The position numbers were made by a program, and so were the translations under genes. This document shows, piece after piece, positions 1-8,504 of a DNA stretch of 64,000 nt. Numbering within the stretch: position 1 is the stretch's first letter; each line of letters starts with the position of its first letter. This stretch comes from Bacteroidota bacterium (lineage in GTDB: Bacteria; Bacteroidota; Bacteroidia; Flavobacteriales; Flavobacteriaceae), in the NCBI GenBank assembly GCA_023386585.1, contig JAEWJM010000021.1, positions 1-64,000 on the forward strand. Reading direction: 5' to 3'. The notes under the pieces were generated by a model that searched no databases, was not told the DNA's origin, and saw only the letters and a program-made list of their open reading frames with translations.

Positions 1-295
1 ACAAAAAAATCAAGGCTTGCTTATTTTTTGCTGCAATTCTACGCCCTGCTTTTCGTATCGCGACCCAAGCCGTTCGCCAAGGTTGATCGTGTTTCTCTAG
101 GGTTTTAATTTTCACTTTTTGGAATGTTTTGTCTGCCGGATGGCTCAACTCGTGGATCGCTCCCGCTGCCCGGCGCGCAAACCAAGGCTTGAATTGCAAC
201 GCAAAAAATAAGATGCCATGAGCGGCCGCCGCCGTGGAAGATTCTTTCTTCAATGTTACTGCACCATATAGAATTGAACATTGTCGTTAACGTCT
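1..295. other. Stretch without a recognisable gene
   Basis: I see no convincing reading frame, RNA gene or promoter in these bases. The sequence is mixed in composition and leads into the short repeats and gene remnants that follow, so it may be decayed coding sequence. Confidence 0.4.
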
Positions 296-332
296 TTCAA
301 ACCTGAAACCTCAAACCTGAAACCTCCAACCT
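296..332. repeat. Short degenerate tandem repeat (aaacctgaaacctc unit)
   Basis: The unit aaacctgaaacctc occurs about two and a half times in a row, with small variations. On the opposite strand it reads as a G/T-rich ggtttcaggtttga pattern. It lies in non-coding sequence directly downstream of the decayed LuxR-type gene. Similar low-complexity intergenic repeats occur at 12709-12758 and 13751-13817. Confidence 0.6.
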
Positions 333-400
333 TTTTCCTGTGTGAAATATATGATGACGAGCGGCCACCGTCATTGAAGGTAGTTTCCGATTAGTACGGT

Positions 401-678
401 TTAAATCAACCCTTCGCGGATGACTTTTGCCGCCAACTCCATATTTGATTGGCATTCGTCTTTGAAAGGAGCTTCTTGCGGTGTGTGTCGACAGTGTGTT
501 TGCTGATGAAAAGCTTATCGGCGATTTCAGCCGACTGGTGTCCGAGGAGCAGAAGCGCCAGAATCTCACTTTCGCGCCTTGGAAAAACATTCCGGGCAGC
601 GCTATATTTTTTAGTGCTATCGAAATTAATGTACGAAGATTCACCATGGAGGCCAATAAATGAGAGTGTTGGCTTTGC
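401..678 (-). pseudogene. Remnant of a LuxR-type (response-regulator) DNA-binding protein
   Basis: Read on the minus strand, this stretch encodes a LuxR-family helix-turn-helix: RRESEILALLLLGHQSAEIA, followed by DKLFISKHTVDTHRKKLL. Just after the helix-turn-helix the frame is lost: the conserved tail MELAAKVIREGLI, ending in a TAA at 401-403, lies in a different frame, which implies a single-base indel near 446. Upstream, the N-terminal receiver or sensor part is missing, because at about 679 the sequence changes into the tail of an unrelated secreted protein on the other strand. The gene is therefore frameshifted and truncated. When intact it would have been a transcription regulator, possibly a NarL-type response regulator. 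The identification of the HTH is strong; the original full-length architecture is inferred. Confidence 0.8.
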
Positions 679-732
679 GTTATTGTAAGCCAGGGCGAGA
701 ACGTGAAAACGCTTCGCGTGATCAAGAGATAG
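679..732 (+). pseudogene. Orphan C-terminal tail of a T9SS-exported protein
   Basis: The plus strand encodes VIVSQGENVKTLRVIKR and a stop. This is nearly the same as the last residues of the large secreted protein that ends at 6224 (VIVTQGDEAKTLRVVKR). It is the final beta-strand part of a type A T9SS sorting domain with no protein in front of it. The same terminator hairpin follows both tails, so this is likely what is left of a second T9SS gene after deletion or recombination. It is too short to function alone. Confidence 0.8.
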
Positions 733-763
733 AAGGCAATTAATAATTAGTAATTAATAATGA

Positions 764-794
764 AGCCCTTCCGGAAACGGAGGGGCTTTTTTTA
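764..794 (+). terminator. Intrinsic terminator after the orphan T9SS tail
   Basis: A 10-bp stem (AGCCCTTCCG with CGGAGGGGCT) closed by a GAAA tetraloop is followed by a run of T. The hairpin is identical to the one at 6246-6273. Confidence 0.85.
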
Positions 795-971
795 TGGAAA
801 TGGTTCAGTCCGACGTTTGGTTTTCATTAAGAACAGTTACGATTAATTGCAATTTAATTCGTTGAATTACAGTGCGATAGGAGTAGAACGAATTTAGGTG
901 TAATTCGTCGGGTTAATTTTTTTAACGTTTTGAACGCCGGTTACTTTACATATGATTTAAACTGTATGTTT

Positions 972-3900
972 ATGAAAACCAACTACTTTACAAACGAAAT
1001 CGGTTACAATACCATTTCTTCGCAGCGCCATGGCATGAGTCCAAAAAACTTTTGCTTGCTTTTGTTCTTCCTCTTTTTGATTGGGGGAACTACCAATGTG
1101 TTTGCTCAGGCTGCATCGGCAACCTGGAGCCTGACCTCCAACGCAAGCGCATCAATCACTGGTGCAGTTTCCGGAACTTCTTTCGCCAAAGGGAGTGGAG
1201 TAGGCACCGTATCCTATGGTTCTAACGGAGCCTCCACCACGGGTTGGACTACCAATTCAAGCTTTTCAGGCTCGGATTATTACGAGGTTGAAATCGTACC
1301 ATCGGCCGGCGCAAAACTGACGGTGAATTCTGTCTCGTTCAGCCACAGTGTTTCAAGCGGTTCGACCTGGAATGGGGTAGTCTACTATTCTTATGACGGA
1401 TTTGCAACAGCAGGCACACAACTCGGTGCTGTTTTTTCACCGTCCATTTCCAGTGCCAATTTTACAAATTCCTCAACGCTGGCCGTCCCCGTGGGCGGAA
1501 CTTTATCCGTACGCATTTATGCCTATGATTCGGGATCCTCCACAAGAGCTTTCCGCGTGAAGTCGGTTGTGATTTCAGGAACAACGTGCTCCATGCCGGT
1601 TATCTCAACCCAGCCGGCTACCCAGTCAATTTGTACGGGAACACCACTAAATTTATCGGTGACAGCATCAAACGCAACATCCTATCAATGGAAAAAAGGC
1701 GGCAGTCCAATTGGAGGCGCTACCTCAAGTACGTATTCAATTCCAACCCCGGCGACGACCGACTCCGGAAGCTATACCGTGGACGTCATCAACAGCTGCC
1801 AAACAGTTACTTCGGCAACTGCGGTTGTGACGGTTAACCAGACTTTGGCGTCAAGTGTTTCAATCAGCGCCTCGGCAACCACTATTTGCGCCGGAACCAA
1901 TGTCACTTTTACGGCCACACCGGTTAATCCGGGAGCCGCGAGTTACCAATGGAAAGTCAATGGTGCTAATGCCGGGACAAACAGTACGACATTCTCCTCC
2001 ACAACTCTACCGAATAACGCAAACGTGACGTGTACGATGACATCGACAACGCCATGTTTAACCGGACTTCCGGCGGTTTCCAATACGATTACAATGACAG
2101 TCAACCCTGTGCTGACCGCATCGGTATCGATAGCCACTGCAACATCAACAATATGCGGCGGAAGCAATGTTACTTTTACAGCTACGCCTGTGAACGGCGG
2201 TTCATCTCCATCGTACCAATGGAAAATTAATGGCGGCAATGTTGGCACGAACAGCCCGACTTTTTCGTCCAGCACTCTCGCCGACAACAACATCGTCACC
2301 TGTGTAATGACGTCCAACGCATCGCCATGCCTGGCAGGTTCACCAGCAACATCAAACGCAATTACAATGGATGTTTATCCGATCCTGCCTGCAAGCGTTT
2401 CGATCTCGGCTTCGTCCACGACCATCTGCGCGGGTACGAATGTAACATTTACGGCAACTCCGACTAATGGAGGAACCGCTTCTTACCAATGGAAGCTGAA
2501 TGGCGGTAATGTCGGAACTAACAGCGCGACGTATTCAAACAACAGCCTGGCCAACAATGACGTCGTTAGTTGCGTCATGACGTCTGCGACTCCGTGCCTC
2601 ACCGGACTTCCTGCGACATCAAACAGTATAACGATGGTGGTAAATCCGTTGATTCCGGCTTCGGTCAGCATTAGCGCAACACAAACAACAGTCTGTGCCG
2701 GCACAAGCGTAACGTTTACCGCAACACCGACTAATGGAGGTACTTCGCCTTCATATCAGTGGAAAATCAATGGAAGCAATACCGGAACCAATAGTCCAAC
2801 GCTTACATCGTCATCACTTGGGGACGGAAATGTCATTACCTGCGTTATGACATCGAACGCGTCGCCGTGCCTTACAGGTTCGCCTGCGACATCCAATGCA
2901 ATAACGATGGATGTAAACCCGATGCCTACTGCCGTGTCAATCACCCCTGGCTCATCGGCAGTCTGTACAAACGCGATAATCACGCTTACTGCGACTGGTG
3001 GGAATGTTGCCGGGCCTGCGCTTGTCAATGACAATTTCAATGGTACACCAACGTTTACCGGTGCGGGATCTTCAAACGGAGGTAATGCATTCGCGCAGAA
3101 ATCGAGTGGAAACAGTGCGGGATTGACGCCAATCACTACACCTGATGCCAGCAAGTTTATGATGGCGGTTGCCACTTCATTCGGCTCTGCTACTACAACC
3201 AGTACATTAACTTCACCAACAATCAATTCAACCGGCTATACATCACTGTCGTTAACCTACAACCACAGCTACGCAAAAGGCGAGAACGCCGGTGATTTCG
3301 CTAAAGTTGAGGTATCAACAGACGGTTCTACATGGATCACCGTTCAGTCCCATACTACAAACAGGGGCGCAAATAACAGTTTTGTGAATGAGACGGTTGT
3401 TCTGGATTCCTATATTAATCAAACAAACCTGAAAATCCGCTTCAGTTATCTTGCAAACGTAAGCTTTGCAACTTCTTGGTGGGCGATTAACAGCGTTGCT
3501 CTCAATGGCAACAAGCCACAGATTACGTGGGCGCCGTCGACAGGATTATTTACAGATGCGGCTGCAACAATTGCGTACACAGGAGAAACTACTTCGACAA
3601 TCTATGCCATGATCGGTTCGCCAATGACGTATACCGCCACAGCGAACAGTCCGGCAGGTTGCAATGTTGATTCGGCAGCCGTGAACTTGTCTGTGCTACC
3701 ATTGCCGATGTTAAGTTCGGTTACCCAAAATGCTGCAGTGTGCGAAAATTCAAATGCGGCCATCAACCTTACGGGAATGCTTGCAGGATCAACATCCACG
3801 GTAAGTTATACGATCAATAATGGTTCAACACAGACTGCAACCGGTGTCGTTGCAGATGGATTAGGAAATGCTGCTTTTGCAGTGCCAGTTTCATTAACAA

Positions 3901-6224
3901 ACAATGGGCAGGTACTCAAAATCACGAACATCCAGCGTACCGATAATGCGCCTTCGTGCGGGTTTGCTCCATCGTCGAACAATACGGTTGTGCTTGCGGT
4001 GAATCAAAATGTAACTTATTACACTGATGCCGATTCGGACGGTTTTGGAAATCCAACTTCTACCACTGTTTCCTGCTTCGGAGCACCGGCAGGCTATGTA
4101 AGCGACAATACCGATTGCAACGACGCGCAGCTCCAATATGCCGATAATGACGGTGACGGATTTGGATTTGGCGCTATGGTGGCTTGCGGCGTATCAAATA
4201 ACACAGACTGCGACGATTCGCTTTTGCTTTATTCTGATGCTGACGGCGACGGTTTTGGTGCAATGCCTTTCGTTGCCTGCGGCGGATTGACGAGTAATAC
4301 TGATTGTAACGACAACCAGCTTCAGTACTTGGATGCTGATGCCGATGGATTCGGCAGCGCTACGTTGGTAGCTTGCGGCGTAAGCAATAGCAGCGATTGC
4401 GATGACAACCTTGTTCTTTATGTCGATTCTGATGGAGATGGATTTGGCTCGCTGATAAAAGTCAGCTGCGGTGGCGTGACAAACAATACCGATTGCAATG
4501 ACAGCCAGTTAAATTATTCAGATGCTGACGGGGATGGATTTGGCGCGTTACCGTATTTGAATTGCGGTGGAGTCACAAACAACTCCGATTGCAACGATGC
4601 CGCCATTCTTTATCTTGATGCAGACGGCGACGGATTTGGTTCACTGACGACTGCACCTTGTGGCGTGGCTGACAATTCCGACTGTAACGACAGCAATGCA
4701 CTTGTTCATACAACCTTTGCTTTCTTTGCCGACCAGGATTTGGACGGAGTAGGAGCAGGAGATCTTGTTGGTGGCGTTTGTGCTGCCGATGCTCTAAGTC
4801 CTCCGGCTGGCTATGCAATGACGGATACTGATTGTGATGATTTGAACGGTGCGATTTACCAGAGCAATGTTTTATTTGTCGATAACGACAACGACGGATA
4901 CACTAGCGGCGCCACTGAATCGGTATGTTATGGAGCTTCAATACCTTCGGGTTACGCTGCGGCAAACATCGGAATTGATTGTAACGACAATGTTGCCGCG
5001 ATCAATCCGGGTCATGCCGAGGTTCTTTACAATGGCGTTGACGACAATTGCGACGGCCAACTTGACGAAGGCTTCCAGATCACGACAACGGTTCAACCAT
5101 CTCAATGCGGAACTACGCTCAACCAGATGAATTCATTGATCTCTGCGGTGAGTACGCCTGGTGCTACCGGATACCGTTTCGAGGTGACCAACACCACTAC
5201 CAATGCGGTGCAGACCCTTGTTCGCGGAGTGCAGTATTTCAGCCTGAACATGCTTTCTTCGTATGATTATGCTACTACTTACAGCATCAGGGTTGAACTC
5301 CAGAAAAACGGCATCTGGCTCGGATACTACGGCGCGCCATGCCTTGTGTCTTCACCGGCCGTACTTGCTCCGGGTGGCGCAGCGCAGGTTTCGCCATCGC
5401 AGTGCGGAATCACTTTGCCAAGCATCTCAACGCTGATTTCAACAACGAGCCTTGCAGGTGTTTCCAGCTACAGGTTCCGCGTTACCAATGTGACCGATGC
5501 TACGGCTCCAAACCAGGTACAGATCATCGACCGTCCGCTTCAGTGGTTCAACATGACCATGCTGACGACCTATAATTACGGAACGACTTACCTTATCGAG
5601 GTTGCCGTTAAGACCAACGGAGTGTATTCGAACTTTGGAAGCCCATGCGCAATCACCACGCCTGCGGTTCCATCGATCACAAACTGCGGTGCGACAATCA
5701 CCACACCTGCGACGTTTGTTTACACGACCAGCCTTGCAAAAGTTACTTCATACCGCTTTGAGCTGACCAACCTTATAACCAACCAGGTGATCACAATTGA
5801 CCGTGCGGTTCATTACTTTACCTTCAACAACATTCCGGGCTTTGCGCCATCAACAGCATATGGGGTTCGCGTTGCGGTAATGAGCAGCGGGGTTTATTCT
5901 ACCTTCAGCGATGCGTGCGAGATCACCTCGCCAGGATTCGCAAGGCCGGAAGGTCCGAAGGCAGGAACAATTGCAACCGAATTTACAGCGGTGGCATATC
6001 CAAACCCATTTGCCGAGAGTTTTGCCATCAATGTGAAAACCTCGATGGAAAGCCCGATCAATGTGAAGGTTTACGATATGACCGGAAGATTGCTTGAGTC
6101 GCGCGAAGTACTGGTTTCAGAAGTTGAAACACTGACAGTGGGTGAGCGCTACCCGTCCGGAGTTTACAATGTAATCGTAACTCAGGGCGATGAGGCGAAA
6201 ACGCTGCGCGTCGTGAAGCGATAA
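972..6224 (+). CDS. Very large T9SS-exported repeat protein (Ig-like, calcium-binding-like and C-terminal repeats)
   Basis: A protein of about 1750 residues, predicted to be secreted and attached to the cell surface. From the N-terminus it has: a signal peptide (hydrophobic LLLFFLFLIGG then FAQ); a beta-rich domain of about 160 residues; one Ig-like domain; four closely similar Ig-like repeats of about 90 residues (1848-2930); a discoidin/CBM-like stretch; seven short units with DxDxDGFG and DCND motifs plus two longer ones, resembling thrombospondin-3 or MopE-type calcium-binding repeats; and three repeats of about 90 residues with conserved Cys, Tyr-Arg-Phe and Pro positions. It ends in a type A T9SS sorting domain (YPNPF near the start, KTLRVVKR at the end). 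Start choice is uncertain: ATG 972 gives a long n-region, while ATG 1035 gives a standard signal peptide. A TTG further upstream at 930 is unlikely. The ligand is unknown; adhesin or matrix protein is an inference from the architecture. Confidence 0.85.
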   Translation: MKTNYFTNEIGYNTISSQRHGMSPKNFCLLLFFLFLIGGTTNVFAQAASATWSLTSNASASITGAVSGTSFAKGSGVGTVSYGSNGASTTGWTTNSSFSGSDYYEVEIVPSAGAKLTVNSVSFSHSVSSGSTWNGVVYYSYDGFATAGTQLGAVFSPSISSANFTNSSTLAVPVGGTLSVRIYAYDSGSSTRAFRVKSVVISGTTCSMPVISTQPATQSICTGTPLNLSVTASNATSYQWKKGGSPIGGATSSTYSIPTPATTDSGSYTVDVINSCQTVTSATAVVTVNQTLASSVSISASATTICAGTNVTFTATPVNPGAASYQWKVNGANAGTNSTTFSSTTLPNNANVTCTMTSTTPCLTGLPAVSNTITMTVNPVLTASVSIATATSTICGGSNVTFTATPVNGGSSPSYQWKINGGNVGTNSPTFSSSTLADNNIVTCVMTSNASPCLAGSPATSNAITMDVYPILPASVSISASSTTICAGTNVTFTATPTNGGTASYQWKLNGGNVGTNSATYSNNSLANNDVVSCVMTSATPCLTGLPATSNSITMVVNPLIPASVSISATQTTVCAGTSVTFTATPTNGGTSPSYQWKINGSNTGTNSPTLTSSSLGDGNVITCVMTSNASPCLTGSPATSNAITMDVNPMPTAVSITPGSSAVCTNAIITLTATGGNVAGPALVNDNFNGTPTFTGAGSSNGGNAFAQKSSGNSAGLTPITTPDASKFMMAVATSFGSATTTSTLTSPTINSTGYTSLSLTYNHSYAKGENAGDFAKVEVSTDGSTWITVQSHTTNRGANNSFVNETVVLDSYINQTNLKIRFSYLANVSFATSWWAINSVALNGNKPQITWAPSTGLFTDAAATIAYTGETTSTIYAMIGSPMTYTATANSPAGCNVDSAAVNLSVLPLPMLSSVTQNAAVCENSNAAINLTGMLAGSTSTVSYTINNGSTQTATGVVADGLGNAAFAVPVSLTNNGQVLKITNIQRTDNAPSCGFAPSSNNTVVLAVNQNVTYYTDADSDGFGNPTSTTVSCFGAPAGYVSDNTDCNDAQLQYADNDGDGFGFGAMVACGVSNNTDCDDSLLLYSDADGDGFGAMPFVACGGLTSNTDCNDNQLQYLDADADGFGSATLVACGVSNSSDCDDNLVLYVDSDGDGFGSLIKVSCGGVTNNTDCNDSQLNYSDADGDGFGALPYLNCGGVTNNSDCNDAAILYLDADGDGFGSLTTAPCGVADNSDCNDSNALVHTTFAFFADQDLDGVGAGDLVGGVCAADALSPPAGYAMTDTDCDDLNGAIYQSNVLFVDNDNDGYTSGATESVCYGASIPSGYAAANIGIDCNDNVAAINPGHAEVLYNGVDDNCDGQLDEGFQITTTVQPSQCGTTLNQMNSLISAVSTPGATGYRFEVTNTTTNAVQTLVRGVQYFSLNMLSSYDYATTYSIRVELQKNGIWLGYYGAPCLVSSPAVLAPGGAAQVSPSQCGITLPSISTLISTTSLAGVSSYRFRVTNVTDATAPNQVQIIDRPLQWFNMTMLTTYNYGTTYLIEVAVKTNGVYSNFGSPCAITTPAVPSITNCGATITTPATFVYTTSLAKVTSYRFELTNLITNQVITIDRAVHYFTFNNIPGFAPSTAYGVRVAVMSSGVYSTFSDACEITSPGFARPEGPKAGTIATEFTAVAYPNPFAESFAINVKTSMESPINVKVYDMTGRLLESREVLVSEVETLTVGERYPSGVYNVIVTQGDEAKTLRVVKR
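1848..2930 (+). repeat. Four tandem coding repeats of about 270 bp (Ig-like domains)
   Basis: Four in-frame copies begin near 1848, 2118, 2391 and 2658, and a degenerate fifth begins near 2931. Shared words include TTICAGTNVTFTATP, SYQWK and SNAITM. The copies are similar at DNA level, so unequal recombination could change their number. They encode Ig-like domains with paired cysteines. Confidence 0.85.
4016..4706 (+). repeat. Tandem coding repeats of about 90 bp (DxDxDGFG...DCND units)
   Basis: Seven short units each carry an acidic DADGDGFG-type loop, a cysteine pair and a TDCND motif. Two longer, more diverged units follow up to about 5075. The spacing of the acidic residues resembles calcium-binding thrombospondin-3-like loops. 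These are coding repeats, not a CRISPR array. Confidence 0.85.
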
Positions 6225-6245
6225 TAAGTCACATCAATATTAAAA

Positions 6246-6273
6246 AGCCCTTCCGGAAACGGAGGGGCTTTTT
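6246..6273 (+). terminator. Intrinsic terminator of the large T9SS protein gene
   Basis: The same 10-bp stem with GAAA loop and T run as at 764-794, placed about 20 bases after the stop codon. Confidence 0.85.
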
Positions 6274-6282
6274 GTTTGGAAT

Positions 6283-6305
6283 AAAAAAAACCTCCGATTG
6301 GAGGT
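6283..6305 (-). terminator. Intrinsic terminator of the small membrane protein gene
   Basis: On the minus strand CCTCC-AATC-GGAGG is followed by eight T. It lies 12 bases past the stop codon at 6317. Confidence 0.75.
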
Positions 6306-6316
6306 AGTATAATTTT

Positions 6317-6535
6317 TTAAGCTTGCTGCCTATTACGTCTGAAAGTATATATAGCAAATAACAAACCTGCAACTGCCAGCCAAATCAACTTTCCATTGAT
6401 TGGCGCTTGCGGCGCATCATTACCTTCCAGGTTACCAGTATCAGAATTATCGGCAGGCGTATCCTGCGCAAACAATAAAAAATCAGATAACAGAAAAACA
6501 GTAAGAAGATATATCCTGAGCAAGTTTGTCTTCAT
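6317..6535 (-). CDS. Small secreted/membrane-anchored protein of unknown function
   Basis: A 72-residue protein. Residues 1-23 form a signal peptide (hydrophobic core ending in LLFAQ). A short acidic, proline-containing linker with many Asn and Asp follows. Residues about 48-64 form a transmembrane helix (LIWLAVAGLLFAIYTF), and the protein ends in a basic RRNRQQA tail. Such signal-plus-C-terminal-helix miniproteins with a 'PINGxLxxLxxAG' helix are common in flavobacteria, often near large surface proteins. Here it sits tail-to-tail with one. A TATCTTTA -7 element with a TTG 18 bases before it lies upstream. I do not know its function. The coding call is supported by its own promoter-like and terminator signals. 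Confidence 0.7.
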   Translation of the reverse strand: MKTNLLRIYLLTVFLLSDFLLFAQDTPADNSDTGNLEGNDAPQAPINGKLIWLAVAGLLFAIYTFRRNRQQA

Positions 6536-6676
6536 AGTTAAAATTTAAAGCGTGTAAAGATAGCAATCCAAAACTTATTACAAAAAAAAGCGCGGCCATT
6601 TTTGAAATATTGGCACGTTACTTCAAATTTAAGTAATTCTGAATTAAGTTTTTAATTTATTGCGCTTAAAATCTCC

Positions 6677-8263
6677 CTAAAATTCCGAGGTAAAATACAA
6701 CCTTACATTTGGGTATTTTGTTTGTGTCATTTGGATGGTAAAATCGGAGTCGGCTAAAAAGACCAGCTGGCCGTATTTATCGTGTGCCAGGAACTTTTGC
6801 TTGATACGCTTGAATTCCTTAAACTCATCACTTTTAGGATCATCCGGTTTAACCCAGCAGGCTTTGTGCACAGGAAAATTCTCGTACGTACATTTTGCGC
6901 CGTATTCGTGCTCCAAACGGTATTGAATTACTTCGTATTGTAACGCCCCAACAGTACCAATTACTTTCCGGTTGTTCATTTCGAGCGTGAAAAGCTGCGC
7001 TACGCCTTCATCCATCAATTGGTCGATTCCCTTATCAAGCTGCTTGGCTTTCATAGGATCGGCGTTGTTGATATAACGAAAATGCTCGGGCGAAAAGCTC
7101 GGAATCCCTTTAAAGCTCATGGCTTCACCTTCAGTCAGGGTGTCACCGATTTTAAAATTCCCCGTATCGTGCAGTCCGACAATATCACCGGGATACGAAA
7201 TATCAACGATTTCTTTCTTTTCGGCGAAGAAGGCATTCGGACTTGAAAATTTCAGGTTCTTGCCCTGACGAACGTGCAGGTAGGGTTTGTTGCGTTCGAA
7301 TTTTCCGGAAACGATTTTCACGAAGGCGAGCCGGTCGCGGTGTTTCGGATCCATGTTTGCGTGGATCTTAAAGACGAATCCCGACATTTTTTCTTCATCC
7401 GGCGAGACCAGCCTGGTTTCCGATTCTTTCGGACGCGGCGACGGAGCGATCTCAATAAAACAATCCAGCAATTCCCGGACGCCGAAATTATTCAATGCCG
7501 AACCGAAAAACACCGGCTGCAGTTTGCTTTCCAGATAGTCGTTACGGTCGAACTTAGGGTAAACTTCATCGATGAGCTCCAATTCCTCGCGAAGCTTTTG
7601 GGCAGGAACAGCGCCAATTATTTTTTCAAGTTCCGGGCTCTGTACATCCGAAAACGCAATGGTTTCCTCGATGTTCTTGCGGCTGTCGCCACTAAAAAGG
7701 TTGATGTTCTGCTCCCAGAGATTGTATATTCCCTGAAAATCATAACCCATGCCTATCGGAAAACTCAAAGGTGTAACCCGCAAGCCAAGCTTTTGTTCGA
7801 CTTCGTCCATCAAATCGAATGCATCCTTTCCTTCGCGGTCGAGTTTGTTGATGAAAACGATCATCGGAATATTTCGCATGCGACAAACCGCCACGAGCTT
7901 CTCAGTCTGCTCCTCGACACCTTTGGCAACATCAATTACAACGATAACGCTGTCCACTGCAGTCAGTGTCCGGAAAGTATCTTCAGCAAAATCCTTGTGT
8001 CCGGGCGTATCGAGAATGTTGATCTTTTTGTCCTTATAATTGAATGCAAGCACTGAGGTCGACACCGAAATTCCGCGCTGGCGCTCGATTTCCATAAAGT
8101 CGCTCGTAGCCGCTTTCTTGATCTTATTGTTCTTAACAGCTCCGGCTTCCTGGATCGCGCCGCCAAATAAAAGCAGCTTTTCGGTTAACGTTGTCTTTCC
8201 GGCATCGGGATGCGAAATAATTCCGAATGTACGGCGTCGCTTGATTTCTTCGTTAAAACTCAT
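6677..8263 (-). CDS. prfC: Peptide chain release factor 3 (RF3)
   Basis: A translational GTPase that recycles RF1/RF2 from the ribosome after peptide release. With the start at ATG 8263 (MSFNEEIKRRRTFGIISHPD) it has 528 residues, matching the usual length. A longer reading frame exists upstream but has no matching homologous sequence. Motifs: P-loop HPDAGKTT at residues 18-25, switch region RGISV, DTPGH (G3) and NKLD (G4), followed by the translation-factor beta-barrel and the RF3 C-terminal domain. The gene stands alone. A TATTTTTG -7 element lies at 8282-8289 upstream on the minus strand. Confidence 0.96.
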   Translation of the reverse strand: MSFNEEIKRRRTFGIISHPDAGKTTLTEKLLLFGGAIQEAGAVKNNKIKKAATSDFMEIERQRGISVSTSVLAFNYKDKKINILDTPGHKDFAEDTFRTLTAVDSVIVVIDVAKGVEEQTEKLVAVCRMRNIPMIVFINKLDREGKDAFDLMDEVEQKLGLRVTPLSFPIGMGYDFQGIYNLWEQNINLFSGDSRKNIEETIAFSDVQSPELEKIIGAVPAQKLREELELIDEVYPKFDRNDYLESKLQPVFFGSALNNFGVRELLDCFIEIAPSPRPKESETRLVSPDEEKMSGFVFKIHANMDPKHRDRLAFVKIVSGKFERNKPYLHVRQGKNLKFSSPNAFFAEKKEIVDISYPGDIVGLHDTGNFKIGDTLTEGEAMSFKGIPSFSPEHFRYINNADPMKAKQLDKGIDQLMDEGVAQLFTLEMNNRKVIGTVGALQYEVIQYRLEHEYGAKCTYENFPVHKACWVKPDDPKSDEFKEFKRIKQKFLAHDKYGQLVFLADSDFTIQMTQTKYPNVRLYFTSEF

Positions 8264-8414
8264 GTGGTGAAAAATGGTCTGCAAAAATAGTATTTTATTT
8301 TCCGTCGCAGCACCGTCGGCACCGAAAATCAAATGACCTGAATTTCTTTTGAAAAGGCCTGTTTTCGTTGGGATTTTTCTGTTAATAATTTTTTGTTAAT
8401 AGTATGGGCCATAG

Positions 8415-8444
8415 TTGCACAATGAACCCGAATTGCTATTTTTG
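8415..8444 (+). promoter_or_regulatory. Promoter of the parvulin operon (TTG-N19-TATTTTTG)
   Basis: TTG at 8415-8417 and TATTTTTG at 8437-8444, spaced by 19 bases, exactly fit the flavobacterial sigma-A consensus. The first gene starts 60 bases downstream. Confidence 0.8.
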
Positions 8445-8504
8445 CTCATCGTAACGTAAACAGCGTCAGCACAGCCGGCGCCCGCTCAAATACTCTTTTC
8501 ACCT

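Noticed and set aside
297..725. A 142-codon minus-strand gene
   Set aside because: The frame runs across the LuxR remnant out of its true frame and through the T9SS tail antisense, so it is not a real protein.
4016..4706. Regular repeats resembling a CRISPR array
   Set aside because: The repeats are in frame, encode acidic loops with conserved residues, and have no unique spacers of equal length; no cas genes are nearby.
7274..8056. A 260-codon open frame on the plus strand
   Set aside because: It lies antisense to prfC, has an odd composition and no recognisable motif; the prfC motifs on the minus strand are decisive.
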